From IMG/VR virus record IMGVR_UViG_3300037993_000262, positions 1 through 40,923 of that record: DNA of 40,923 nucleotides. One strand, 5' to 3'. This document shows positions 22,680 through 28,756 of this stretch, piece after piece (position 1 is the first letter of the stretch; every line of letters starts with the position of its first letter). A model generated the notes under the pieces. That model saw nothing but the letters and a program-made list of their open reading frames with translations. It was not told the origin of the DNA and made no database searches. Origin of the DNA: a virus. The position numbers and the translations under genes were made by a program.

Positions 22680-22755
22680 GGTTGCGGAGGCTGGATTTGA
22701 ACCAGCGGCCTGTTGGTTATGAGCCAACCGAGCTACCTGACTGCTCTACTCCGCT
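22680..22755 (-). tRNA. tRNA-Met-type (CAU) with A1.A72 mismatch
   Basis: Acceptor AGCGGAG/CTCCGCA (first pair A.A), D-stem GAGC/GCTC, anticodon stem GTTGG/CCAAC with loop CTCATAA, T-stem GCTGG/CCAGC. The 3' end is ACCT rather than ACCA, so CCA would need to be completed by an enzyme. Confidence 0.8.
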
Positions 22756-22761
22756 ATAACT

Positions 22762-22838
22762 TGGTGCCTCCCCAGAGAGTCGAACTCTGTTCTCCCGCTC
22801 TTCAGGCGGGCGCTATGCACCGCATCAGCTAAAGAGGC
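22762..22838 (-). tRNA. tRNA-Phe(GAA)
   Basis: Acceptor GCCTCTT/GGGAGGC (two G.U), D-stem GCTG/TAGC, anticodon stem CCCGC/GCGGG with loop CTGAAGA (GAA), T-stem CAGAG/CTCTG, A73, encoded CCA. Confidence 0.9.
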
Positions 22839-22869
22839 AAAACCAAACTTTCAAACTTCTCGGCATTAT

Positions 22870-22906
22870 CTTGAGAGCACCTTAAGTCCTATAATACGCT
22901 CTCAAG
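22870..22906 (-). other. Spacer hairpin between tRNA-Lys and tRNA-Phe
   Basis: CTTGAGAGC (22870-22878) pairs perfectly with GCTCTCAAG (22898-22906), loop 19 bases. Same style as other array spacers. Confidence 0.5.
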
Positions 22907-22913
22907 AGCATCT

Positions 22914-22989
22914 TGGTGGGTCGGGAGGGAATCGAACCCTCAACCTTGGGCTTAAGAGGCCCCTGCTCTGCCAGTTAAGCTACCGACCC
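22914..22989 (-). tRNA. tRNA-Lys(CUU)
   Basis: Acceptor GGGTCGG/CCGACCC, D-stem GCTT/GAGC, anticodon loop CTCTTAA (CUU) on stem GGGGC/GCCCA (27.43 G.A mismatch), T-stem GAGGG/CCCTC, A73, encoded CCA. Confidence 0.88.
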
Positions 22990-22994
22990 AAATT

Positions 22995-23071
22995 TGGTAC
23001 CGCCGAGAGGACTCGAACCTCCAACTCCTCGGGCAAGAGCCGAGTACTCTGTCCAGTTGAGTTACGGCGGC
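22995..23071 (-). tRNA. Second tRNA with CUU anticodon (Lys)
   Basis: Acceptor GCCGCCG/CGGCGGT, D-stem ACTC/GAGT, anticodon stem CTCGG/CCGAG with loop CTCTTGC (CUU), T-stem GGAGG/CCTCT, A73, encoded CCA. G37 and C38 differ from the first Lys(CUU); identity Lys is by anticodon only. Confidence 0.8.
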
Positions 23072-23077
23072 ACATCT

Positions 23078-23157
23078 TGGTGGAGCCGGTGGATTGGGTG
23101 CCCACGACCGTCCGCTTAAAAGGCGGCTACGCTTAACCACATCTGCGTCACGACTCC
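23078..23157 (-). tRNA. tRNA-Lys(UUU) with aberrant T-loop
   Basis: Acceptor GGAGTCG/CGGCTCC, D-stem ACGC/GCGT, anticodon loop CTTTTAA (UUU) on GCCGC/GCGGA, A73, encoded CCA. The T-stem GTGGG/TCCAC is intact but the loop is CACCCAA, lacking the universal TTC (54-56) and A58. Confidence 0.8.
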
Positions 23158-23163
23158 ATATTT

Positions 23164-23238
23164 TGGCTCTGGAGGAGGGAATCGAACCCCCAACCATTCG
23201 GTTAACAGCCGAACGCTCTACCGTTGAGCTACTCCAGA
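23164..23238 (-). tRNA. tRNA-Asn(GUU)
   Basis: Acceptor TCTGGAG/CTCCAGA, D-stem GCTC/GAGC, anticodon stem TTCGG/CCGAA with loop CTGTTAA (GUU), T-stem GGGGG/CCCTC, G73, encoded CCA. Canonical. Confidence 0.92.
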
Positions 23239-23254
23239 AGAAACTGTCTCCTTC

Positions 23255-23378
23255 TCAGGCGGATATATAGACGAGTTGTTATGACACATCGTCCCTGAGT
23301 GCTCGCCTGAACCATACAACGGCTGGTGCTGTTTGCCCTCACAACCTGCCAACCAAGGGCGACCCTCATCACACCAGC
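23255..23378 (-). ncRNA. Structured spacer between the two tRNA-Asn genes
   Basis: TCAGGCG (23255-23261) pairs with CGCCTGA (23304-23310), enclosing GACGA/TCGTC; GCTGGTG (23322-23328) pairs with CACCAGC (23372-23378), enclosing GCCCT/AGGGC. A further AGCGA/TCGCT hairpin follows. The 165-base gap has no ORF of note. Confidence 0.45.
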
Positions 23379-23403
23379 GACACTCGCTCATACGACCTCA
23401 AAC

Positions 23404-23477
23404 TGGCTGGGACGGCAGGACTCGAACCTGCATTCTCCGGGTAACAGCCGGGCATCTTACCATTGGATGACATCCCA
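23404..23477 (-). tRNA. tRNA-Asn(GUU), second copy
   Basis: Acceptor TGGGATG/CGTCCCA, anticodon loop CTGTTAC (GUU) on CCCGG/CCGGA (27.43 C.A), T-stem GCAGG/CCTGC, G73, encoded CCA. D-stem ATCC/AGAT has one mismatch. Sequence differs strongly from the first tRNA-Asn, so it is not a recent duplicate. Confidence 0.82.
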
Positions 23478-23489
23478 ACAAACAGTGAC

Positions 23490-23620
23490 CAGTGACAACC
23501 GCCCTCCGCAGGGGCGGGAAGTGCATAGCTGGGGACCTCGCCTGTTCCGAAGAACTGGTGCCCTGCTTACCACCGAACCCATCAGACTCGCCATCCCTTT
23601 GGGTGCGTCACGTGGTCTCA
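23490..23620 (-). ncRNA. Structured spacer with UUCG-capped hairpin
   Basis: On the minus strand: ACCAC...GTGGT enclosing ACCCA/TGGGT, a GTTC-TTCG-GAAC hairpin (stable UUCG tetraloop) near 23550, and CCGCCC/GGGCGG. The UUCG loop forms only on the minus transcript, matching array direction. Identity unknown. Confidence 0.45.
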
Positions 23621-23624
23621 ATCT

Positions 23625-23704
23625 TGGAAGCCCCGAGGGGATTTGAACCCACTGACCTTCGGTTTCGTAGACCGCTGCTCTAGTCCGGGCTGAGCTACGG
23701 GGCC
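23625..23704 (-). tRNA. tRNA-Arg(ACG)
   Basis: Acceptor GGCCCCG/CGGGGCT, D-stem GCTC/GAGC, anticodon loop CTACGAA (ACG, presumably inosine-modified) on GCGGT/ACCGA, T73, encoded CCA. T-stem GTGGG/CCCCT has a mismatch. Its 5' end overlaps the last ten bases of the HNH gene. Confidence 0.85.
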
Positions 23705-24111
23705 TCAATCTTGTACCAACCTCTTTCTTTCGCTGTTTTACGACGGTGACAGTTGGCGCATCGCACGTCGCACTTAACTATCTCAGCCTTTATCGTCTTT
23801 AATGATGCCTTCATTTGTGTCATTAAAGTTGAAACGGCTGCTAATTTCTTTTCTCCTTCCCGATGGTCAAACTCAAGGACTATCGGGTCAGATTCTCCAC
23901 AGTCGATACAGGGGTGAGTCATCAAATACTGTAAGACCCACTCTATGGCTTCTTTCCTATACCTTGCACCATTCCGTTTCGCTTTTTCAACATACGAGGT
24001 CTTATTCCTCTCGTAGTTTTGCTTATTGTAGCCTCGCTGGCATTCGAGGCAGTATGGTGCTGACCGGTGCTCTTTTTCCTTACCACATTTGTAACAGTTC
24101 TTAGACCTCAT
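23695..24111 (-). CDS. HNH homing endonuclease (small)
   Basis: 138 residues. N-terminal zinc ribbon CYKCGKEKEH...CLECQRGY and HNH core CIDCGESDPIVLEFDHREG...EIVKCDVRCANCHRRKT. Same subfamily as 20234-20578, with an added ribbon. No Shine-Dalgarno; the start is preceded by GGACTTCGTAGTCC, a hairpin-forming sequence, then TTTAGT-ATG, shared with two other HNH genes. The stop codon lies in tRNA-Arg(ACG). Confidence 0.88.
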   Translation of the reverse strand: MRSKNCYKCGKEKEHRSAPYCLECQRGYNKQNYERNKTSYVEKAKRNGARYRKEAIEWVLQYLMTHPCIDCGESDPIVLEFDHREGEKKLAAVSTLMTQMKASLKTIKAEIVKCDVRCANCHRRKTAKERGWYKIEAP

Positions 24112-24150
24112 ACTAAAGGACTACGAAGTCCAATTACTGTTTTCAAATCT

Positions 24151-24226
24151 TGGAACCCCTGACAGGATTCGGACCTGCGACCATCCGGGTCGAAACCGGG
24201 CGCTCTGTCCACTGAGCTACAGGGGC
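24151..24226 (-). tRNA. tRNA-Arg(UCG)
   Basis: Acceptor GCCCCTG/CAGGGGT, D-stem GCTC/GAGC, anticodon loop TTTCGAC (UCG) on CCCGG/CCGGA (27.43 C.A), T-stem GCAGG/CCTGT with loop TCCGAAT, T73, encoded CCA. Confidence 0.85.
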
Positions 24227-24232
24227 CTAATC

Positions 24233-24310
24233 TGGAAGTCCCGGTCGGATTTTAACCGACGACCTTCTCCTTCGGAGGGAGTTGCTCTATACGGGCTGAG
24301 CTACGGGACC
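24233..24310 (-). tRNA. tRNA-Arg(CCG)
   Basis: Acceptor GGTCCCG/CGGGACT, D-stem GCTC/GAGC, anticodon loop CTCCGAA (CCG) on ACTCC/GGAGA (27.43 A.A), T-stem GTCGG/CCGAC with loop TTAAAAT (A instead of C56), T73, encoded CCA. Confidence 0.82.
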
Positions 24311-24320
24311 ATATATTGGG

Positions 24321-24386
24321 GTGAATGACGAAGTGGGCTGCCCCCGCCCCCTCGGACCAGACCGAGTACCCTGTGGGGTTCACTCA
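24321..24386 (-). other. Spacer structure between tRNA-His and tRNA-Arg
   Basis: GTGAA near 24321 pairs with TTCAC near 24379; inside, CTCGG-ACCAGA-CCGAG forms a hairpin. GC-rich, no gene. Confidence 0.35.
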
Positions 24387-24393
24387 CCAAACT

Positions 24394-24468
24394 TGGGGTG
24401 ACTGAGGGGAATCGAACCCCCGTATCCTGATTCACAGTCAGGCACTCTGCCACTGAGTTACAGTCACC
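24394..24468 (-). tRNA. tRNA-His(GUG)
   Basis: Acceptor GTGACTG/CAGTCAC with an extra G-1 opposite C73, the His identity pair; D-stem ACTC/GAGT; anticodon stem CCTGA/TCAGG with loop CTGTGAA (GUG); T-stem GGGGG/CCCCT; encoded CCA. First (most upstream) tRNA of the leftward array. Confidence 0.92.
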
Positions 24469-24523
24469 ATAAACGCAAAAAACCCACCCAAAAACCCATC
24501 TTATGACTTCCACTGTCTTTAAT

Positions 24524-24880
24524 ATGGGACAGTGGATTCATAGAATGCTTTTTGTTAACAAAGAAACTAAAACCGGGCTTTGTGCCGCCTGTGGAGATGT
24601 TAAAGTGCGACTCAAAGGTGGTAAGTATCTTTGCCGTAACTCACAAGCCCGTTGGACTGGAAGGTGTAACTACCCCTCTCATCCATACCGAGATAAGTCA
24701 AACCCCCCGAGAGTCTGCGATGAATGCGGCTTTGTTGCTAAATGCTCGTGCCAGATTGACATCCATCACATTGATGACAACCACGCTAACAATCAGCCAG
24801 AGAACCTCCGTCCTCTATGCGTATGTTGTCACCGACTCATTCACTGCAAGTGCAAAATAAAAAAGCCCACAGAACCTTGA
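24524..24880 (+). CDS. HNH homing endonuclease on the opposite strand of the array
   Basis: 118 residues from ATG 24524, chosen because the upstream GACTTC...TTTAAT-ATG matches the start regions of the HNH genes at 24111 and 21890; ATG 24503 is in frame too. Zinc motifs CAACGDVKV and CDECGFVAKC precede the HNH core QIDIHHIDDNHANNQPENLR...CVCCHRLIH. Its end overlaps the leftward terminator. Confidence 0.85.
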   Translation: MGQWIHRMLFVNKETKTGLCAACGDVKVRLKGGKYLCRNSQARWTGRCNYPSHPYRDKSNPPRVCDECGFVAKCSCQIDIHHIDDNHANNQPENLRPLCVCCHRLIHCKCKIKKPTEP

Positions 24881-24891
24881 GTTCGGTGGGC
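24854..24891 (-). terminator. Intrinsic terminator with competing antiterminator
   Basis: On the minus strand GCCCAC-c-GAAC (24891-24881), loop TCAAG, GTTC-t-GTGGGC (24875-24865), then TTTTTTATTTT. The 5' arm can instead pair over 10 bases with TTCGGTGGGC at 24950-24941, which would abolish the terminator. It would end transcripts from the non-coding region to the right before they reach the tRNA array. Confidence 0.75.
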
Positions 24892-25197
24892 ATCCTTGCA
24901 CTCTGTTCGCTTTTTCGCTATGCGACTCCTGCGAACGGAAGCCCACCGAAGCTTGGGCGGCTAAAATGCCGCTTAGGCTGCCACTGCATCGGGTTTGGTT
25001 TCCTATTTCGCATGTCTCTCCAAAACTGGTGCCCCTTTCGGGGCGTAAAATGGTAGGGGCTTTCGCCCCCTCAAACTGGTGGGCCTTTCGGCCCGGAATC
25101 TTGTGAGGCTGACCGGGTAACAATATCGTCCGGCTCCCCGCCTCAATTTTACCCCTACAAGTATAGGGTCGGTAGTTCGTTTTCTTCCTTCACTTAC
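24857..25197 (-). ncRNA. Structured non-coding RNA / attenuated leader with CCA-ended minihelices
   Basis: No convincing ORF. From a putative promoter at 25198-25206 the minus transcript contains: a hairpin closed by TGAGGC/GCCTCA (25145-25104); three short hairpins GGGCC-GAAA-GGCCC, GGGGC-GAAA-GCCCC and GCCCC-GAAA-GGGGC (25094-25077, 25070-25051, 25044-25027), each followed by ACCA at about 25-base spacing; GCGGC/GCCGC near 24960-24980; the 10-bp antiterminator stem (24950-24941 with 24891-24882) enclosing GTTCGC/GCGAAC and TCGC-TAT-GCGA; and the terminator. This density and the tRNA proximity recall large ornate phage RNAs such as GOLLD, but no family match is claimed. Confidence 0.55.
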
Positions 25198-25206
25198 ATA
25201 ATACCA
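25198..25206 (-). promoter_or_regulatory. Extended -10-like motif TGGTATTAT
   Basis: Located in AT-rich non-coding DNA upstream of the structured RNA region and preceded by an A/T-tract; the best candidate for the RNA's start. Same motif as at 39821 and 40187. Confidence 0.45.
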
Positions 25207-25264
25207 CGGTTTTGGGAGAATATGGGGATTTTTTTAATCGGCCATTTATTTACTGTGAACCTAA

Positions 25265-25421
25265 CTTTAGTTCCCGATAACTTGTCTGATTTCCATTGGT
25301 TAGCCGTTCAGCCCGTATATCCCCGGTATTACCTCAAGGGCTGTCCAAATACTTCCCACCGGTCAACAAACCCGTCACTTCCTTTGTAACCCCGGATAAG
25401 CCGATTGGAGTTAATGACCGG
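25265..25421 (-). other. Hairpin-rich non-coding stretch upstream of the RNA promoter
   Basis: CAGCCC (25309-25314) pairs with GGGCTG (25338-25343), and CCGGTCA (25359-25365) with TGACCGG (25415-25421) enclosing ACAAA/TTTGT. It follows the stop region of the leftward operon and may be part of a longer structured RNA or its own regulatory element. Confidence 0.35.
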
Positions 25422-25458
25422 ATTAGAGTAAAGCGGCATCGTGGGAACCATAATGTAT

Positions 25459-25920
25459 TCAGGTTCCCTCCCATGAAATTTCCAACCAAGTATGATACAT
25501 GTTGTAGGGTGTCTCGGAGCCGCATTCGCCGCCGCTGTTCAAATAAGCGGCACTGTCATCATGCTCCACCCACCCTTCTTTGACCGTGACTTTGTAGCCG
25601 TCTCGGCGTAGCTTGGTGATGATTTTCTTTAGCTCGGCAGCGAACTCAAAATTCTTGAAAAACTTCTGTTCCCCGGCAAGCGGGCGGTCAGTCCAATTCT
25701 CCGTGGATAGCCGGTAGTCTTCAATTTTTGTTATGCCGTCTTTTATACGGGCGTCAATACGCCATTGAATGTCTTCGAGAGTTTTGGCGTAGTACTCTTT
25801 CCGCTTTTTCTCTTCCGCAGCCGCCCGCTGAACCTTGCGCTTGGCGGACTCCTCCACTTTCTCCCGAGCAATACGTTCAGCGTTGGTCTCAGCGAGCGCC
25901 CTTGCTTCCGCTGCCCTCAT
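25459..25920 (-). CDS. Unknown helical protein
   Basis: 153 residues from ATG 25920, inside the stop of the upstream gene (ATGA) with GAGAGGAAG before it. Residues 1-55 are a charged Ala/Glu/Lys/Arg helix (AREKVEESAKRKVQRAAAEE), probably a coiled coil; the rest is globular with a Trp-rich end (WLEISWEGT). Last gene of the long leftward operon. Confidence 0.6.
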   Translation of the reverse strand: MRAAEARALAETNAERIAREKVEESAKRKVQRAAAEEKKRKEYYAKTLEDIQWRIDARIKDGITKIEDYRLSTENWTDRPLAGEQKFFKNFEFAAELKKIITKLRRDGYKVTVKEGWVEHDDSAAYLNSGGECGSETPYNMYHTWLEISWEGT

Positions 25921-26855
25921 AGCCACTTCCTCTCTTTCCAATGTTTCACGATGGCCCCGGCGACGAGCTTGCTGACCTTATCCCGGTCACATTCCGGGGG
26001 AAGCGGGGTGTTCTTCTCTGCTTCGGGTACTTCATTCCGTAAAACCCCATATAGGTCTAATACTTCTTTTAGACCAAGTTTTCCGGTGCGAATGTTAAGC
26101 AGGAGGGTCTTCTCCGGTCGGGGGAAAGTCATCCTGCCGGTCCGCAAAAGCTCAAGACATTCTTGGATGCCTCGAATCATGTGCATAGCCGCTTGGGGGT
26201 CGTAGCCGTACTCTTCCTTCTCGGCTTTCCGGGTCCCGTGCTTACCCGTGCCCTCCCCAAGCATCCGGTGGAACTGGTTATCCGCCAACCCGATAAAGGC
26301 TTTCGCCGCCCGTGCGGACAGGAAGTCATTGGTGTTGGGCAGAATCATGGTGTCCCACACCGTGTTTGTATGCGCCTCCCGGTTACGCCTCACGCACGTG
26401 CTGTCCCGGTAGCCCTCATGGTCGCTTATGCAGCTTGGATACTCACACTGCTGCGCATCATAGGGGCAGGACCAGCGTGCCTTTGGCTCCAAGGATAGGT
26501 CCTTGATGCTGTCCGGGACAAACAGGAAGGAAAGCGCCGAAGGATTGCCCTTAAGCGCCAGACCCGCCCAACGGCGTAGGGAGTAAGCTTTGATGTCAAC
26601 GTCCGCCTTGGTGTTCTTGCGCTTGTCTCCTGCCGTGCTAGCGCTCGCATGACCCATTTTACGAGGGTTCTCGTTGTCAAGTTGGAGTTCTTCTTCCGGG
26701 CGACCCACAAACACGCCGGACACATCAAGGTCGGCCTTGTCGTCCATCCGGGCACCATGCTGCCAACTCCCGGAGGCGAAGGCGAGAATCAGGCTATTGG
26801 GGGCAACCTCCCCAATCTCCACCAACGCTTGTTTGAGCTTTCCGTAGAATTCCAT
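25917..26855 (-). CDS. COG3541-type nucleotidyltransferase (Pol-beta fold)
   Basis: 312 residues from ATG 26855 (TAATG overlap). GSWQHGARMDDKADLDVSG at 29-47 is the nucleotidyltransferase core: GS motif plus Asp42-x-Asp44 catalytic pair. VDIKAYSLRRWAGLALKGNPSALSFLF further on is typical of predicted nucleotidyltransferases of COG3541, found in bacteria and phages and proposed to take part in RNA repair or modification. Its target is unproved. Proximity (about 1 kb) to the tRNA/structured-RNA region is suggestive only. Confidence 0.7.
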   Translation of the reverse strand: MEFYGKLKQALVEIGEVAPNSLILAFASGSWQHGARMDDKADLDVSGVFVGRPEEELQLDNENPRKMGHASASTAGDKRKNTKADVDIKAYSLRRWAGLALKGNPSALSFLFVPDSIKDLSLEPKARWSCPYDAQQCEYPSCISDHEGYRDSTCVRRNREAHTNTVWDTMILPNTNDFLSARAAKAFIGLADNQFHRMLGEGTGKHGTRKAEKEEYGYDPQAAMHMIRGIQECLELLRTGRMTFPRPEKTLLLNIRTGKLGLKEVLDLYGVLRNEVPEAEKNTPLPPECDRDKVSKLVAGAIVKHWKERKWL

Positions 26856-27166
26856 TAGAACACCGGTACCTTTGTGATATTTTCCTTGGTTTGCTGCGTT
26901 GTCTCCACCACCCCGCACCGTCCACAAGTCCTTATCCAACGGGGAATTTCCTGCCGGGGCACATCCGTGGGAAGTTGCCGGTCAACCCCCATGGTGCCGG
27001 GCGGGTCGCCAGCGATATGGTACGCTTCGTGGATGATGGGGTCATACACCGGTTTACTCCACGCATGGCAGCACCGCAACTCCGCCTCCGCCAGCCGTAT
27101 CTTCGCTGATTGAAGTTCGTTCTCCAGCCGGACTACCTCTGCCCTGAACACTTGTACGGGTAGCAT
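26855..27166 (-). CDS. Unknown protein with C-terminal zinc motif
   Basis: 103 residues, ATG 27166 at a TGATG overlap with GGGGGAG upstream. Helical N-terminus (EVVRLENELQSAKIRLAEAE, coiled-coil-like), then CCHAW and a C-terminal RTCGRCGVVE pair that likely binds zinc with the earlier Cys-His. Function unknown. Confidence 0.6.
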   Translation of the reverse strand: MLPVQVFRAEVVRLENELQSAKIRLAEAELRCCHAWSKPVYDPIIHEAYHIAGDPPGTMGVDRQLPTDVPRQEIPRWIRTCGRCGVVETTQQTKENITKVPVF

Positions 27167-27486
27167 CACTCCCCCCATTTCTTGGGAAACCACCGCATCG
27201 GCGAGGTCTCCGGTAACTCTTCTTCCAACATCCTTCGGCGTTCCGGTTTATCGAAGAACTTTACCAGCCTGCGCAGGAAGTCCTTGGATATCTCAATCTC
27301 CCCGTCTGCGTAAGCGAAGATGTGTTCGGACTTCACTGCCAAGACCTGCCGGTACTTGTCCTCATCCTTTATGCCGGGCTGGTCAATGTCGTTGGGATAC
27401 TTGCGCTGGAGGTCACAGATGTTGAAGGACTCCCGGCGCTTCTCCAATCCGAGAATGGGGTCGTCGGTATCCAGAATCAATCCCAT
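27166..27486 (-). CDS. Unknown protein
   Basis: 106 residues from ATG 27486, with TAGGAGG six bases upstream (better than GTG/ATG codons further out). Charged alpha/beta composition. No family recognised. Confidence 0.6.
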   Translation of the reverse strand: MGLILDTDDPILGLEKRRESFNICDLQRKYPNDIDQPGIKDEDKYRQVLAVKSEHIFAYADGEIEISKDFLRRLVKFFDKPERRRMLEEELPETSPMRWFPKKWGE

Positions 27487-27494
27487 GGTACCTC

Positions 27495-28022
27495 CTACAG
27501 TTTCCACCACTTCCCGTGACAGTCTTCCACTATCGTGGGGCAGGACGTAGGGAGTGGCTGGAAGTGTTGGTCAAGTTCCAGTCCGCAAACCTCACAAGGC
27601 ACCTGTCCACTCGCCCGGTTGCATTCCTTGGCGGGCAAGTCTTGATTGGGTGCCAAGGTTCCGTGCCGCATCGCTTTGATTATGCGCTCCAAGTACCGGC
27701 ACCGCTTTACCAAGAGACTTGTGGGATGTTTGGAACACTCGGTGATATGCTTCTTGACCTTCTCCGCCATGGTCTCCGGGGTGTCTTTGTCTCCGGGTTC
27801 AAAGGTGGTCTGGCAATAGATACACCTGACGTACATGCCCGCCCGGACATCCGCCATGACTTCGCACATCCCGCCGTACATTTCCCGGAGGATGAAGTTC
27901 TCCTGCATTACGTGGGCCGGGTCGCAGTTGGCTTCCAAGTGGTGAATGAAATCTCGGAGGCGCTGCGGCAGGGCGTTGATATCCTCGCTCGTACCTTTGA
28001 AGTCCGACAGGTCGGCTTTCAT
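27495..28022 (-). CDS. Unknown zinc-binding protein
   Basis: 175 residues, ATG 28022 one base after the preceding stop. Helical N-terminal region, then CIYCQTTFEPG...HITEC and CEVCGLELDQH...C...C, which look like two zinc-binding sites. No family recognised. Confidence 0.6.
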   Translation of the reverse strand: MKADLSDFKGTSEDINALPQRLRDFIHHLEANCDPAHVMQENFILREMYGGMCEVMADVRAGMYVRCIYCQTTFEPGDKDTPETMAEKVKKHITECSKHPTSLLVKRCRYLERIIKAMRHGTLAPNQDLPAKECNRASGQVPCEVCGLELDQHFQPLPTSCPTIVEDCHGKWWKL

Positions 28023-28023
28023 G

Positions 28024-28416
28024 TTACCTCTTTTTCTTGGTAGTTTTCTTGGCCTTCTTGACGGCTTTCTTGGCGGGCTTGGCCTCGGTCTTGGGTTCAT
28101 CGTGAGGCAGCAAGCTCTTCCAGCCGTCCGAGGGCGGTTCATCCAAAGTTCCGTCCCGCCAGTCGATGGCTTCAAAGCCAACGCTGGACAGTTCGTACTT
28201 CTGGTCGTCAGTCAGGTCCAATTCCCCCTGCTGTTCGTCAACGTAATCGTTGAGTTCGTCCTCGCTCATATCCTCTTCGAGGACTTTAATCTGCACGTCG
28301 ATTTTCGCCCAGTTGTCATCCCCGAAAAAGCTGTAACGGCGGATGCGGGGCTTCATCTCCGATAGCAGAGCGGCTTGAGCCTTAACCTGCTCTTCGGTCT
28401 TGGGTGTGATTGGCAT
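28024..28416 (-). CDS. Acidic protein with Lys-rich tail
   Basis: 130 residues; AAGGAGTAGT before the ATG. Acidic middle (EEDMSEDELNDYVDEQQGE) and a C-terminal tail of Ala/Lys repeats (PAKKAVKKAKKTTKKKR) resembling histone H1-like or nucleic-acid-binding tails. Function unknown. Confidence 0.6.
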   Translation of the reverse strand: MPITPKTEEQVKAQAALLSEMKPRIRRYSFFGDDNWAKIDVQIKVLEEDMSEDELNDYVDEQQGELDLTDDQKYELSSVGFEAIDWRDGTLDEPPSDGWKSLLPHDEPKTEAKPAKKAVKKAKKTTKKKR

Positions 28417-28417
28417 A

Positions 28418-28756
28418 CTACTCCTTGTCTAGCATGTAGACGGTGTCAGAAACCATGTAGTACAACACCGCCTTCTGGTCGTAATGCTCCATGGTCATGA
28501 TAGCGACTTTGTCCATGGTAACCTTGTCGGTGAGAAGCCGGACGGGAATCATCGGTTCTCGGAGGATGGCGTTGCCCTCCTTGCCGTTACCCCATTCATC
28601 CTTCGCCGGGGCGGAGATAGTCATCCCGCCGCCCGTAAGCTCCCGGACTTTCTCGTCCCATATTCGGTGGTGGTTAAGCAAGAGCGGAATTCCCCTGCCG
28701 TCCGAGGCGGGCACCAAAACCTCCCATAGTTGTTTGCCGGTGATGAGGTTGCTCAT
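28418..28756 (-). CDS. Unknown protein
   Basis: 112 residues from ATG 28756 (ATGA overlap with upstream gene; GAAGG before it). Mixed alpha/beta. An open frame continues upstream but belongs to the previous gene's region. Confidence 0.6.
   Translation of the reverse strand: MSNLITGKQLWEVLVPASDGRGIPLLLNHHRIWDEKVRELTGGGMTISAPAKDEWGNGKEGNAILREPMIPVRLLTDKVTMDKVAIMTMEHYDQKAVLYYMVSDTVYMLDKE

Noticed and set aside
22870-22906. Sigma70 promoter on the plus strand (TATAAT at 22890)
   Set aside because: The TATAAT lies in the loop of a spacer hairpin, has no -35 at 16-18 bases, and no rightward gene follows.
25027-25094. CRISPR array or direct-repeat cassette
   Set aside because: Spacing is regular but the units are short hairpins with different stems and no spacers of constant length beyond about 7 bases.
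24815-25123. 102-codon minus-strand ORF across the hairpin region
   Set aside because: The region consists of inverted repeats, the terminator and CCA-ended hairpins; the frame overlaps the HNH gene end and lacks a ribosome site.
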